The notes under the pieces: generated by a model | Database searches by the model: none | What the model saw: only the letters and a program-made list of their open reading frames with translations | Told to the model about the DNA's origin: nothing | Part shown: one piece after another, positions 33,856 through 42,497 of the stretch | Numbering within the stretch: the stretch's first letter is position 1 | Layout of the letters: each line of letters starts with the position of its first letter | Assembly (NCBI GenBank): GCA_963732355.1 | Contig: CAVSZD010000003.1 | Location: forward strand, 288,510 to 352,509 | Source: JADKAV01 sp963732355 | Lineage (GTDB): Bacteria > Actinomycetota > Actinomycetes > S36-B12 > UBA10799 | DNA length: 64,000 nt | Direction of reading: 5' to 3' | Translations under genes and position numbers: made by a program

Positions 33856-35076
33856 TCAGGCGATCCCCAGCAGCGCGTCAATGGCCCGCGACATGAGCCC
33901 AGGTCCGCTCGGATCCTCTCCGCCCCGCAGTCTTTGTTCCTCTGCCCACTGATCCACGACGGCCAACGCCTGTGGGGTGTTGATGTCGTCGGCTATGGCC
34001 GCTGCCAACTGTTCGACGGCGTGAACCGCAGATGGCCCGGTCGGCTGCGACAGCGCCGCTCGCCATGAGTCCAGCCGGGCCTGCGACTGGGACAGCAACT
34101 CGTCGCTCCACGGCCAGTCCTCACGGTAGGACTGGGAAAGCAGCGCTAGGCGCACTGCCATGGGGTCAACACCTTGCTCACGCAGTACCGACACGAAGAC
34201 CAGATTGCCCAGCGATTTGCTCATCTTCTCGCCCTGGAACGAAACCATCGGCGCGTGCACATAGGCCCGAGCGAAGGGCCAGCCTTCGAGAACCTCGGCT
34301 TCGGCCGCGCTCATCTCGTGGTGGGGGAAGATCAGGTCCCGGCCACCGCCCTGGACGTCAATCGCCGGTCCGAGGCTGTCCAGCGCGATTGTGGCGCACT
34401 CGATATGCCAGCCGGGACGGCCCGGTCCCACTTGGCTGTCCCAAGCTGGCTCACCCTCCCGAGGCGCCTGCCACAGCAGGGGGTCCAAGGGGTTGCGCTT
34501 GCCGACTCGCGTCGGGTCTCCCCCGCGCTGCGAGGACAGTTCGAGCATCGCCTGCTCGTCCAGATTGCTTACGCTGCCGAATCGGGCCGCGGATTCGACG
34601 TGGAAGTACACGTCGTCGTCGACGAGGTAGGTCGCGCCGGCCTCCTGCAGCTGCCCCACCCGCGCTGCTGCCCGGTCGATCGTCTCTACGGCACCGAGTA
34701 GTTGCGTGGGAGGCAGGATGCGCAGGGCGACCATGTCATCGCGGAACCGCTGGATCTCGAATTCGGCGAGCTGGCGCCAGTCCACAGCGTCGCGAGCGGC
34801 CCGTTCCAGCAAGGGGTCGTCGACATCGGTCACGTTCTGCACGTATTGGACCTCGCGACCGGTGACCCGCCAGAACCTGTGGATGGTGTCGAACAGCAGG
34901 TACGTGGAGGCATGCCCGATGTGGGTGGCGTCGTACGGCGTGATGCCACACACATACATCCTTGCCACCGGTCCCGGGTTCAGCGGTCTCACCGACTGGG
35001 TTGCTGTATCGAAGGCCGTGAGTTCGAAGTCCAGGGCGGGCAGTAGGGGCAGATTCTCTGCGGGCCAGGAGCGCAC
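33856..35076 (-). CDS. mshC: Mycothiol ligase MshC (cysteine:GlcN-Ins ligase)
   Basis: The 406-residue protein is a class I cysteinyl-tRNA synthetase relative. It has the zinc/substrate segment MYVCGITPYDATHIGHAS (HIGH motif), the WHIECATIAL segment and KMSKSLG. It lacks the C-terminal anticodon-binding region of CysS, as expected for MshC. It joins cysteine to 1D-myo-inosityl 2-amino-2-deoxy-glucopyranoside in mycothiol synthesis, a pathway confined to actinobacteria. The GTG start is preceded at exactly six bases by TAGGCT, so the mRNA is probably leaderless. Confidence 0.95.
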   Translation of the reverse strand: MRSWPAENLPLLPALDFELTAFDTATQSVRPLNPGPVARMYVCGITPYDATHIGHASTYLLFDTIHRFWRVTGREVQYVQNVTDVDDPLLERAARDAVDWRQLAEFEIQRFRDDMVALRILPPTQLLGAVETIDRAAARVGQLQEAGATYLVDDDVYFHVESAARFGSVSNLDEQAMLELSSQRGGDPTRVGKRNPLDPLLWQAPREGEPAWDSQVGPGRPGWHIECATIALDSLGPAIDVQGGGRDLIFPHHEMSAAEAEVLEGWPFARAYVHAPMVSFQGEKMSKSLGNLVFVSVLREQGVDPMAVRLALLSQSYREDWPWSDELLSQSQARLDSWRAALSQPTGPSAVHAVEQLAAAIADDINTPQALAVVDQWAEEQRLRGGEDPSGPGLMSRAIDALLGIA

Positions 35077-35082
35077 CAGGCA

Positions 35083-35088
35083 AGCCTA
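35083..35088 (-). promoter_or_regulatory. -10 box for leaderless mshC transcript
   Basis: On the minus strand TAGGCT lies six bases before the GTG at 35076, fitting TANNNT with the start codon as the transcription start. No ribosome-binding site is present. Confidence 0.5.
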
Positions 35089-35163
35089 GTCCGACAGATT
35101 CCGCGGCGAACCCTTGCCTTATGGGTGCCCTGCGGGTGATGGTGGTTCCCGGGCGGTGATCGA

Positions 35164-36474
35164 ATGACGATTCGCAGAATTGCACTGGCAATCCTGAGCA
35201 CGGCAGTAGCCGTGGTCGCGGTACCTGGATGGAGTGCCGCGTCGTGGCCGGGCCAGAACGGCCGCATCGTATTCGTGTGCCGCGGTCCCGGGGTCGGGTA
35301 TGCCGGACAGGACATCTGCTCGATGAACCCGGATGGATCGGCATTGGTCAATCTGACCAATACGGCCACGGTGTCCGAGAGCATTCCGGACGTCTCGCCG
35401 GATGGGGCCCGGATCTCTTTCATCCGGATCGGACCGGACTCGAAACCCTATGTCTGGGTCATGAACGCCGACGGTTCAGGTGCGGTGCAGGTGACCTTCG
35501 TGCCCAGCGACGGCACGGCTTGGACACCCGACTCGAAGATCGCTTACCGAGCGCAAACTGGGCCCACCAACTACGAGTTCCAGACCGTTGCCATCGGTGG
35601 CAACCCCACGGTCCTGCTCTCCCCGGTGACCGGCAGCCACTTCCCACCTCGTTTCAATGCCGCGGGCGCATGGCTCTTCGCTGCTTTCGTCCCCGTGCCG
35701 GCCAAGCCCAGCGACAACACCTCCCAGATCTTCGTGGTCGCCGGTGGCGCGCCCACGCAGATCACGTTCGGGGCCGTGGGCGTGAACTCGAACCAGCAGC
35801 CGTCCTGGTCGCCAGATGGAACCAAGATCGTCTTCTGGCGCTCCGCCACGAGCCAGGACCTCTATTCGGTGCCCAGTGCCGGTGGCGGGGAAACCCAGCT
35901 CACCAACACCGTGGGCGTCAAGGAGGGGTGGCCTTCCTACTCGCCCGACGGCACCAAGCTGATCTGGGAACAAGAAGATGCCACCCACGACTTCTTCCAC
36001 AAACACATCGTGATCGCCGACGCCAATGGCACGAATCCGATTCCCGTGCCAACCCCTGGACTGGATGCTGCGATGCAGCCGGTGTGGGCCCCGATCAAGC
36101 CTGTGGACCCGCCGCCCGCCCTTATTGCGGCCTTCACAGCGTCGGCACCCCAGTCGGTGCGGCGCAAGGCCGCCCTCCCCCTGACGCTGCAATGCATCGG
36201 GGATACCGCTTGCGATGTGCGCTACCGCGCCAGCGGCAAGGTTCCTCGTAAGGGCAAGAAGCCCCTGAAGTTCGTGATCGGTGAGAAGGCGGTAGGTCTG
36301 TCTGCCAAGACTGAGCAGACCGTCCAGTTGAGGATTCCGAAATCGGCACAGTCGGCCTTGCGCAAAGCACTGACTTCGGGGAAGAAGCCGAAGATGACCG
36401 TGGTCGCGTCCGCGCGTCAACCGAGTGGGCCACCCATCAGGGATGTCCGTCTGGTCGTCCGAATCATCCGGTGA
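35164..36474 (+). CDS. Secreted TolB-like beta-propeller protein
   Basis: The 436-residue precursor has a signal peptide (about residues 1-30). WD40-like/TolB repeats follow, visible as INPDG/NADGSG and SPDG(A/T) (R/K)I turns about every 40-45 residues (SPDGARISFIRIG, NADGSGAVQVTF, SPDGTKIVFWRS, SPDGTKLIWEQ). From about residue 315 a basic, Lys-rich C-terminal domain of about 120 residues carries a Cys pair (CIGDTACD). Such propellers bind partner proteins or ligands outside the cell; the partner is unknown. It diverges from mshC and converges on the SCO1664-like gene. Confidence 0.82.
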   Translation: MTIRRIALAILSTAVAVVAVPGWSAASWPGQNGRIVFVCRGPGVGYAGQDICSMNPDGSALVNLTNTATVSESIPDVSPDGARISFIRIGPDSKPYVWVMNADGSGAVQVTFVPSDGTAWTPDSKIAYRAQTGPTNYEFQTVAIGGNPTVLLSPVTGSHFPPRFNAAGAWLFAAFVPVPAKPSDNTSQIFVVAGGAPTQITFGAVGVNSNQQPSWSPDGTKIVFWRSATSQDLYSVPSAGGGETQLTNTVGVKEGWPSYSPDGTKLIWEQEDATHDFFHKHIVIADANGTNPIPVPTPGLDAAMQPVWAPIKPVDPPPALIAAFTASAPQSVRRKAALPLTLQCIGDTACDVRYRASGKVPRKGKKPLKFVIGEKAVGLSAKTEQTVQLRIPKSAQSALRKALTSGKKPKMTVVASARQPSGPPIRDVRLVVRIIR

Positions 36475-36480
36475 GAAGGC

Positions 36481-37233
36481 TCAGATCAGAGGCCACGGAA
36501 CGGCGGGCCAGTTGCCGCTAGGCGCGGGGAACACTGTCGTGTCGAGCAGTTCTTGTGCTCGTCGACGGGTTGCGTTGACCTCGGCGGGTTCCAGCCATTG
36601 ACCCAGTTCCTCGAAGCTGTCGAGCGCCGTGCGGAGATCCTCGAGATCCGATCGCGGGATCTCTGCACCGACCATTCCCCAAAGCACAGTGCGCAACTTC
36701 GGTTCCACGTGGAAGGTCACACCGTGATCGATGCCGAAGAGGCTGGTTTCTGTGCGCAGGAGATGACCGCCCTTGCGGTCGGCATTGTTGGCAACCGCGT
36801 CGAACACGATCATCCTGGCAACCTGGGGATCATTGCGATGAGCCACTACCACCGGTCCATCGTCGGTCTGGGCATCCAGAACGGGTATCCAGTCCTGCGG
36901 CACTGAGCGCGGCGGGAACACGGCGATGTCGATGGTTCCCTCGACCCACTGCTGGACCACACCAGGCCCGGCTGGACCCGTCTCGCGCCATTGTGTCGGG
37001 GGTACCAGGCACCACCCGAGCAGTTCATCCAAGAGTGCGGCCGCCCGTTCCCGCCGACTCAAGGTGCCAGTCGGGAAGTCCCACAGGGGCTGCTCGCCGG
37101 CTTGGGGTTTGTACACAACACGCATCGGTGCGGAATCGGTCTCGATGCTGCACAACAAGGCGTTGTTGGACGAATCGGGCAGACGCCCCAGCACGCGCAT
37201 CTGACCAGCGCGCAGGAGTTCGTCCTCGGTCAT
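36481..37233 (-). CDS. SCO1664-family protein
   Basis: From the ATG at 37233 the product has 250 residues. It shows the family features LPDSSNNALLC, VYKPQAGEQPLWDFP, DAVANNADRKGGHLL and GIDHGVTFHVEPKLRTVLWG. The last three resemble the catalytic and metal-binding loops (DxxxNNxDRK; IDHG) of PI3/4-kinase-like fold enzymes. The function is not established; a kinase-like phosphotransfer on an unknown target is an inference from those loops. The start overlaps the stop of the DUF3090 gene by four bases. The SCO1664/DUF3090/phosphatase order beside mshC is conserved in Streptomyces. Confidence 0.85.
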   Translation of the reverse strand: MTEDELLRAGQMRVLGRLPDSSNNALLCSIETDSAPMRVVYKPQAGEQPLWDFPTGTLSRRERAAALLDELLGWCLVPPTQWRETGPAGPGVVQQWVEGTIDIAVFPPRSVPQDWIPVLDAQTDDGPVVVAHRNDPQVARMIVFDAVANNADRKGGHLLRTETSLFGIDHGVTFHVEPKLRTVLWGMVGAEIPRSDLEDLRTALDSFEELGQWLEPAEVNATRRRAQELLDTTVFPAPSGNWPAVPWPLI

Positions 37234-37787
37234 GTCACGTGGCGGCGGTACCCGTTGGCCCGCGGGCAGATGTGGCCCTGTGGATCGATGGGCAAGTGAC
37301 AGAACGGGCATTGGGGCCGGCCTGCGGCCACCACCCGACTGGCCCGAATTGAGAAGGCCAGAGCGTCCACAGGTGTTAGACGGACCCGCAGTGTGTCGGG
37401 GCCGTCGCCCTCGTCGTCACCGATGTCGGGCACATCGTCACTGTCATATTCGGCGTGGGCCTCGATGATCACTGCCTCGTCGGATGGATCCCACCCGATG
37501 CCCATCGAGGCGATTCGGAACTCGCTGTCGATGGGTTGATCCAACGGTGCAGTGTCGATCAGTTCCTCGTCGGCCTCGTCGGGCACCTCTACCCCGGTCC
37601 TGCGGATCTGGTCGAGCAGTTCAATGACTTTCTCAGCCAGAACAGCTGCCTGTTCCTTCTCACATACCGCGCTCACCGGCTGTCCGCCGTCGCTGACCTG
37701 CAGGAAGAACATTCGGTCGCCCGGCTCCCCCACCGTGCCGACCACGAAGCGCCGTGGGTGGGAGAACGACAGGATGCGACGGGTCAC
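37230..37787 (-). CDS. DUF3090 family protein
   Basis: From the GTG at 37787 the product has 185 residues. It begins VTRRILSFSHPRRFVVGTVGEPGDRMFFLQVSD-like sequence, the DUF3090 signature, and ends with a zinc-ribbon-like CPFCHLPIDPQGHICPRANGY (Cys-x2-Cys and His-x-Cys). The middle is acidic. Function unknown. It is translationally coupled to the SCO1664-like gene and lies ten bases after the histidine phosphatase, so the three very probably act together. Confidence 0.88.
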   Translation of the reverse strand: MTRRILSFSHPRRFVVGTVGEPGDRMFFLQVSDGGQPVSAVCEKEQAAVLAEKVIELLDQIRRTGVEVPDEADEELIDTAPLDQPIDSEFRIASMGIGWDPSDEAVIIEAHAEYDSDDVPDIGDDEGDGPDTLRVRLTPVDALAFSIRASRVVAAGRPQCPFCHLPIDPQGHICPRANGYRRHVT

Positions 37788-37797
37788 GCGCTTGAGA

Positions 37798-38454
37798 CTA
37801 CTGCGATCCGCGGCCTCCGACGACCGCGTCGGAGCCCTTGTCGGGTTCTTTACGCCCAAGGCGAAGAACGCCGGTGTCGTTCAAGCGCTCGACGAAGGGT
37901 CGCTTGTGCGTGTAGTTGATGACACTGACCGAAGCCGTATCCACCACGATCCGCTGGAAATGGTCGAGATGAACCCCCAGTGCATCGGCCAGGATGGCCT
38001 TGATGACATCGCCGTGACTGACGATCCAGATGATTGAATCAGGGTGTTCCCGGACTAGGCCATTCACTGCGTGCGTTGCTCTGTGGGCCATCTGCGCCAT
38101 GGTCTCGCCTTCTGGGAACCGGGCTGCTGATGGCAACCATTGGACGATCTCCCAGGCCGGTTCGGTGGCCAGTTCACTGAGCGCCGTTCCGCTCCACTGC
38201 CCGTAGTCACACTCGGCGAAGGCGTCGTCGATGACCGGTTCGGCGCGGGTGCCCACAACCAGTTCGGCGGTCTGGCGCGCCCGCAGCTGTGGGGAGCTGA
38301 CCACGAGGTCCAGCGGCACGTCAGCCAGCCGGGCACCCAGCGCCGATGCCTGCTCCCTGCCCGTTTCGTCCAGAGGTGTCTCGCTGCGTCCGGCGAGGAC
38401 ACCCTCGGTGTTAGCAACGGATCGGCCGTGTCGGATCAGAAGCACAGTGGTCAC
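37798..38454 (-). CDS. Histidine phosphatase family protein
   Basis: The 218-residue enzyme starts TTVLLIRHGRSVANTEGVLAGR, with the catalytic His in RHG, and has SSPQLRARQTAEL, FAECDYGQWSG and the second catalytic His in IIWIVSHGDVIKAIL. It belongs to the MSMEG_4193-like group found beside DUF3090 and mshC. It removes phosphate through a phosphohistidine; the substrate is unknown. It heads the trio leading to the SCO1664-like protein. Confidence 0.9.
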   Translation of the reverse strand: MTTVLLIRHGRSVANTEGVLAGRSETPLDETGREQASALGARLADVPLDLVVSSPQLRARQTAELVVGTRAEPVIDDAFAECDYGQWSGTALSELATEPAWEIVQWLPSAARFPEGETMAQMAHRATHAVNGLVREHPDSIIWIVSHGDVIKAILADALGVHLDHFQRIVVDTASVSVINYTHKRPFVERLNDTGVLRLGRKEPDKGSDAVVGGRGSQ

Positions 38455-38491
38455 GTGGCTCAGGATAGGCCGCGTACGGCAGACTGCGAAC

Positions 38492-39517
38492 GTGATCCGC
38501 GGCTTGGGCGTCTACAGAGATGGGCAACTAGTCGGCGAACAGGAGTACCGCGATGTGGCTGGGGAGATTCCCGGGGACGCGGCGATGTTGCGCCAGCAGT
38601 TGGAGCAGCTCTACCGCGACGCATGTGAACAGCCGGGACAATTCGTGTGGATCGGGCTGTTCGAACCATCCCGCTCAGAGATCAGCCTCGTACAGGACGT
38701 GTTCGCACTGCCGGAGTTGCAGGTCGAGGACGCTGCGAACCACCGACAGCGACCGAAGGTGGAACTGGGCAATGGCGGGGCTCTGGTGATCTTGAAGATC
38801 CTCTCGTACTACGAGTCGACCTCGGATGTGGAAACCGGTCAGATCTCGATATTCCTCGGCGAGCACTTCGTTATCACCGTTCGGTTCGGTCCCCTGGGTG
38901 AAGTCAGATCCATCCGGGACCGCCTGGAAGCTCATCCTGAGTTGCTCGCCTACGGACCGACGTCGGTGGCACACGCGATCATGGACACCACCGTCGACGG
39001 CTACTTGAGTGTGGCCGAAGAGGTGAACCGGGACATCGAACAACTCGAGGAGTCGGTCTTCTCCCCCGCGCGAACCAACGATGCCGAGAGCATCTACCGC
39101 GTCAAACGCGAGAACCTTGAGATGCGCCGGGCCGTGAATCCACTGGTCAGCGTGGCCCACAGCCTCGTGCGCGGGGACGTGAAGGGCATCCCTGCGCAAC
39201 TGCAGCCCTTCTTCCGCGACCTCGGAGACCACGTGCTTCGCGTGGCCGATCAAGCCGAAGCCAACGACCAGTTGCTGATGACCCTGCTGATGGCCTCAAC
39301 GTCGCGACAAGACCTGCAGCAGAACGCCGACATGCGCCGGATCAGCGCCTGGGTCGCCATCGCCGCAGTTCCGACGATGATCGCCGGCATCTATGGAATG
39401 AACTTCGACTCGATGCCCGAATTGCACTGGCGCTTCGGGTACTTGCTGATCCTGTCGCTGATGGGCGGGGCCTGCCTGGCGATGTACCGGGCATTCCGAC
39501 GCTCGGGCTGGCTGTAG
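38492..39517 (+). CDS. corA: CorA family magnesium/cobalt transporter
   Basis: From the GTG at 38492 the product has 341 residues. A large cytoplasmic funnel domain and a long helix lead to two C-terminal membrane helices with the selectivity motif YGMNFDSMPELHW (GMN) and a short basic C terminus (FRRSGWL). CorA pentamers import Mg2+, sometimes Co2+ or Ni2+. CAGACT six bases upstream is a weak -10 match. It converges on uppP with an 8-base gap. Confidence 0.93.
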   Translation: MIRGLGVYRDGQLVGEQEYRDVAGEIPGDAAMLRQQLEQLYRDACEQPGQFVWIGLFEPSRSEISLVQDVFALPELQVEDAANHRQRPKVELGNGGALVILKILSYYESTSDVETGQISIFLGEHFVITVRFGPLGEVRSIRDRLEAHPELLAYGPTSVAHAIMDTTVDGYLSVAEEVNRDIEQLEESVFSPARTNDAESIYRVKRENLEMRRAVNPLVSVAHSLVRGDVKGIPAQLQPFFRDLGDHVLRVADQAEANDQLLMTLLMASTSRQDLQQNADMRRISAWVAIAAVPTMIAGIYGMNFDSMPELHWRFGYLLILSLMGGACLAMYRAFRRSGWL

Positions 39518-39525
39518 CGCTCAAC

Positions 39526-40356
39526 TTACGCGCTGATCACGCCTGCCGACAGCAGCACCAGCAGCAGGCTGCCGAGCGCCACCCGGTAGATCACGAAGGG
39601 CAGGAAGGAACCGTGGGAGACATACCGGATCAGCCAGGCGATGACGGCGTAGCCCACGAAGAACGCCACCACGGTCGCCAGGATCGTGGGTCCCCAGGAG
39701 ACGCTGGGGTCATCGCCGATCTTCAGCGCCTCGTACAACCCCGAGATCACCACCGCCGGGATGGCCAGTAGGAATGCGTAGCGGGTCGCGGAGGGCCGGT
39801 CGAAACCGAGGGCCCGGCCGGTGCTGATCGTGGCGCCGGAGCGCGATACCCCGGGGATGAGAGCCAGTGCCTGGCCGAACCCGAAGATCAATCCGCTGCG
39901 CACGGTGAGGTCATCGAGGGTCTTCTCCTGCCGGCCCCATCTATCTGCCGCGCCGAGTACGAGGCCGAACACGATCAGCACGGTTGAAACCAGCCACAGG
40001 TTGCGCGCCGCCGTCTCGATCTGGTCGCTGAACGCCAGCCCGAATACCCCGATAGGAATCGTGCCGATGATCACGTACCAGCCCATCCGGGCATCGATGT
40101 TGCTGCGCAGCTGCGGTGTGTACAGCGACTTCGTCCACATCGTCAGGATCCGCCAGATGTCCTTACGGAAGTACACAAGCACAGCGGTCTCGGTACCCAA
40201 CTGGGTCACGGCGGTGAAGGCCGCACCTGGGTCACCCCACCCGGCCAGGGTGCTCACGATCAAAATGTGCGCACTTGAGGAGATCGGCAGGAACTCGGTC
40301 AGTCCCTGCAGGATCCCGAGGATGAGCGCTTCGAGATAGCCGATCGGGTCGCCCAT
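39526..40356 (-). CDS. uppP: Undecaprenyl-diphosphatase UppP
   Basis: The 276-residue membrane protein has the two conserved loops GLTEFLPISSSAH near residue 20 and PGVSRSGATIST near residue 170, which hold the catalytic Glu, Ser and Arg. It recycles the lipid carrier for peptidoglycan by removing a phosphate from undecaprenyl diphosphate, and high dosage gives bacitracin resistance. Its ATG shares a base with the stop of the upstream F420 oxidoreductase (TGATG). Confidence 0.95.
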   Translation of the reverse strand: MGDPIGYLEALILGILQGLTEFLPISSSAHILIVSTLAGWGDPGAAFTAVTQLGTETAVLVYFRKDIWRILTMWTKSLYTPQLRSNIDARMGWYVIIGTIPIGVFGLAFSDQIETAARNLWLVSTVLIVFGLVLGAADRWGRQEKTLDDLTVRSGLIFGFGQALALIPGVSRSGATISTGRALGFDRPSATRYAFLLAIPAVVISGLYEALKIGDDPSVSWGPTILATVVAFFVGYAVIAWLIRYVSHGSFLPFVIYRVALGSLLLVLLSAGVISA

Positions 40357-41402
40357 CAGGCCAGTCCGGCGGCTTCCACCACCTCGGCCATTGTCCGAAG
40401 GGTCTGCAGCCTCTCGTCCAACGAACCCGCGTAGGTCGCCACGGTCAGGGTCGTGACCCCGGCGTCCGCGTAGGCGTGCAACCGGTCCCTGACCCTGTCC
40501 GGGGGGCCGATCAGGGAGGTCTTGTCCATGAAGTCGAGGGGAACGGCCGCCATAGCGCCGACCTGATCCTTGGACAGGTACTTGTTCTGGATGTCTGCCG
40601 CAGCTTCTTCGTATCCCATTCGGGAGACCAACTTGTTGTAGAAGTTCTTGTCGCGGCTACCCATGCCGCCGATGTACAACGCCGAGTAAGCGCGCAACGG
40701 CATGGCACAGGCTTCGACGTCGTCCCCGAAAACGACAGGCACGGTCGGCACCACATCGAAGCCCTCCAGCGGCTTACCGACCTTCTCGCGTCCTGTTGCG
40801 ATATTGGCCAGCAACTCGGGAGCGAACTCCGGGCTGTAGAAGATAGCCAGCCAGCCGTCGAAGAGTTCCCCGGCCAGTTCCAGGTTCTTCGGGCCGATCG
40901 CCGCCAGATACATCGGGATGTAGTCGCGTACCGGATGTACGGTCAGCGTCAAGGCCTTGCCCGGACCGTCTGGCAGCGGCAGGGTGAAGAACTCCCCCTC
41001 GTACTGCAGTCGCTCGCGGCGCAGCGCCTTGCGCACGATGTCGGTGTACTCCCGGGTTCTGGCCAGTGGTTTGTCGAACTTGACGCCGTGCCAGCCTTCG
41101 GACACCTGCGGTCCGGACACTCCCAGACCGAGCCGGAACCGGCCACCGGACAGGGTGTCCAGAGTCGCCGCGGTCATCGCGCAGTTCGCAGGTGTGCGAC
41201 CGGGGATCTGGAAGACGGCACTGCCGATGTCGATCTGCTCAGTCTGGGCTGCGATCCACGCCAGGACCGTCGCCGCGTCGGATCCGTAGGCCTCAGCGGC
41301 CCACACCACTGAGTAGCCCAGTTTGTCGGCCTCACGTGCAAGAGCCAAGTTGTCGGCGTCGTTACCCGCGCCCCAGTACCCGAGATTCACTCCTAGTTGC
41401 AT
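40356..41402 (-). CDS. LLM-class F420-dependent oxidoreductase
   Basis: The 348-residue protein is a luciferase-like TIM barrel. It starts MQLGVNLGYWG and has VVWAAEAYGSDAATVLAWIAAQT, SGGRFRLGLGVSGPQVSEGWHG and IGPKNLELAGELFDGWL, which match the F420-binding group around Rv-type LLM oxidoreductases. It uses reduced or oxidised F420 on an unknown substrate. Translationally coupled to uppP. Confidence 0.9.
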   Translation of the reverse strand: MQLGVNLGYWGAGNDADNLALAREADKLGYSVVWAAEAYGSDAATVLAWIAAQTEQIDIGSAVFQIPGRTPANCAMTAATLDTLSGGRFRLGLGVSGPQVSEGWHGVKFDKPLARTREYTDIVRKALRRERLQYEGEFFTLPLPDGPGKALTLTVHPVRDYIPMYLAAIGPKNLELAGELFDGWLAIFYSPEFAPELLANIATGREKVGKPLEGFDVVPTVPVVFGDDVEACAMPLRAYSALYIGGMGSRDKNFYNKLVSRMGYEEAAADIQNKYLSKDQVGAMAAVPLDFMDKTSLIGPPDRVRDRLHAYADAGVTTLTVATYAGSLDERLQTLRTMAEVVEAAGLA

Positions 41403-41497
41403 GTCCGCAGCCTAGCCGCGGGTACCCGGATCTGAGCCAAGTGGCACACGGGCGCGACCTGCCGATCCAAGCCACGCCGACTAAGGGTGTACTCGGA

Positions 41498-41503
41498 TAC
41501 GGT
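41498..41503 (+). promoter_or_regulatory. -10 box for leaderless aldo/keto reductase transcript
   Basis: TACGGT lies exactly six bases before the GTG at 41510 and no ribosome-binding site is present. Confidence 0.45.
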
Positions 41504-41509
41504 TTCAGT

Positions 41510-42493
41510 GTGGAGATCAGATCAGTCGGTCGCTCCGGGCTGCGTGTCAGCCGTATCGGCCTGGGCACGATGACCTGGGGCCGGGATACCGACGAGCACG
41601 AGGCCGCCGAACTGCTGGACCTGTTCCTGAGCAACGGCGGGACGCTGGTGGACACAGCCGACGTCTACGCAGACGGTGAGTCGGAGAAGATCCTTGGGCG
41701 TCTGCTGGTCGACAGTGACCGCAGGGACGCTGTTGTGCTGGCCACCAAGGCGGTCTCGAGGCCCAGCAGCAACCGGCGCTTCGATGCCTCCCGTGCGCAT
41801 CTGCTCAACAGTCTCGACGGGTCGTTGCGTCGCCTCGGTGTCGACCACATCGACGTGTGGCAGTTGCACGCATGGGATCCGCTGACCCCCATGGAGGAGA
41901 CCCTTTCGGCCGTCGACGCTGCCGTGAATTCCGGCAAGGTCCGCTACGCCGGGATCAGCAATTACTCGGGGTGGCAGACGGCCTCGGTGGCCGCTTGGCA
42001 GAGTGCGGTTCCGGGCAGGGCGATCCCGATCAGTACGCAGGTCGAGTACTCGCTGCTGCAGCGCGGCGTCGAACGTGAGGTGGTGCCGGCCCTGCGCGCA
42101 CACGGGATGGGCATGTTCGCCTGGTCAGCCCTGGGCCGTGGTGTCTTGACCGGCAAGTACCGTGCGGGGGTTCCTGCGGACTCGCGCGCCGGCAATCCCG
42201 TGTTCGCCAGCTTCGTGCAGCCCTACCTGACAGATGCCGCGCGCAGGATCGCCGATGCCACGGCTACGGCGGCCGAGGGACTTGGGGTCAGCCCGGCCGA
42301 GGTGGCCCTGGCCTGGGTCCGCGATCAACCCGGTGTGACGTGCGCGCTGGTGGGCACGAGGACGACGGCCCAATTGCGGACTGCCCTGGCCAGCGAAGAA
42401 CTCCACATCCCTGAGCAGATCGCCACGGCTCTGTCCGACGTTTCGGCCCCGCCGATGTCGTACCCGGAGTTCGGCTGGAACCAGCGGTCCTGA
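41510..42493 (+). CDS. Aldo/keto reductase
   Basis: From the GTG at 41510 the product has 327 residues. It shows the family signature: SRIGLGTMTWGRD, the catalytic Asp/Tyr pair in VDTADVYADGESEKILG, Lys in VLATKAV, His in VWQLHAWDP, and the NADPH-binding TCALVGTRTTAQL. It reduces aldehydes or ketones with NADPH; the substrate is unknown. It converges on maltokinase with a four-base gap. From memory, an aldo/keto reductase also follows the mshC-uppP region in Streptomyces. Confidence 0.92.
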   Translation: MEIRSVGRSGLRVSRIGLGTMTWGRDTDEHEAAELLDLFLSNGGTLVDTADVYADGESEKILGRLLVDSDRRDAVVLATKAVSRPSSNRRFDASRAHLLNSLDGSLRRLGVDHIDVWQLHAWDPLTPMEETLSAVDAAVNSGKVRYAGISNYSGWQTASVAAWQSAVPGRAIPISTQVEYSLLQRGVEREVVPALRAHGMGMFAWSALGRGVLTGKYRAGVPADSRAGNPVFASFVQPYLTDAARRIADATATAAEGLGVSPAEVALAWVRDQPGVTCALVGTRTTAQLRTALASEELHIPEQIATALSDVSAPPMSYPEFGWNQRS

Positions 42494-42497
42494 GCCC

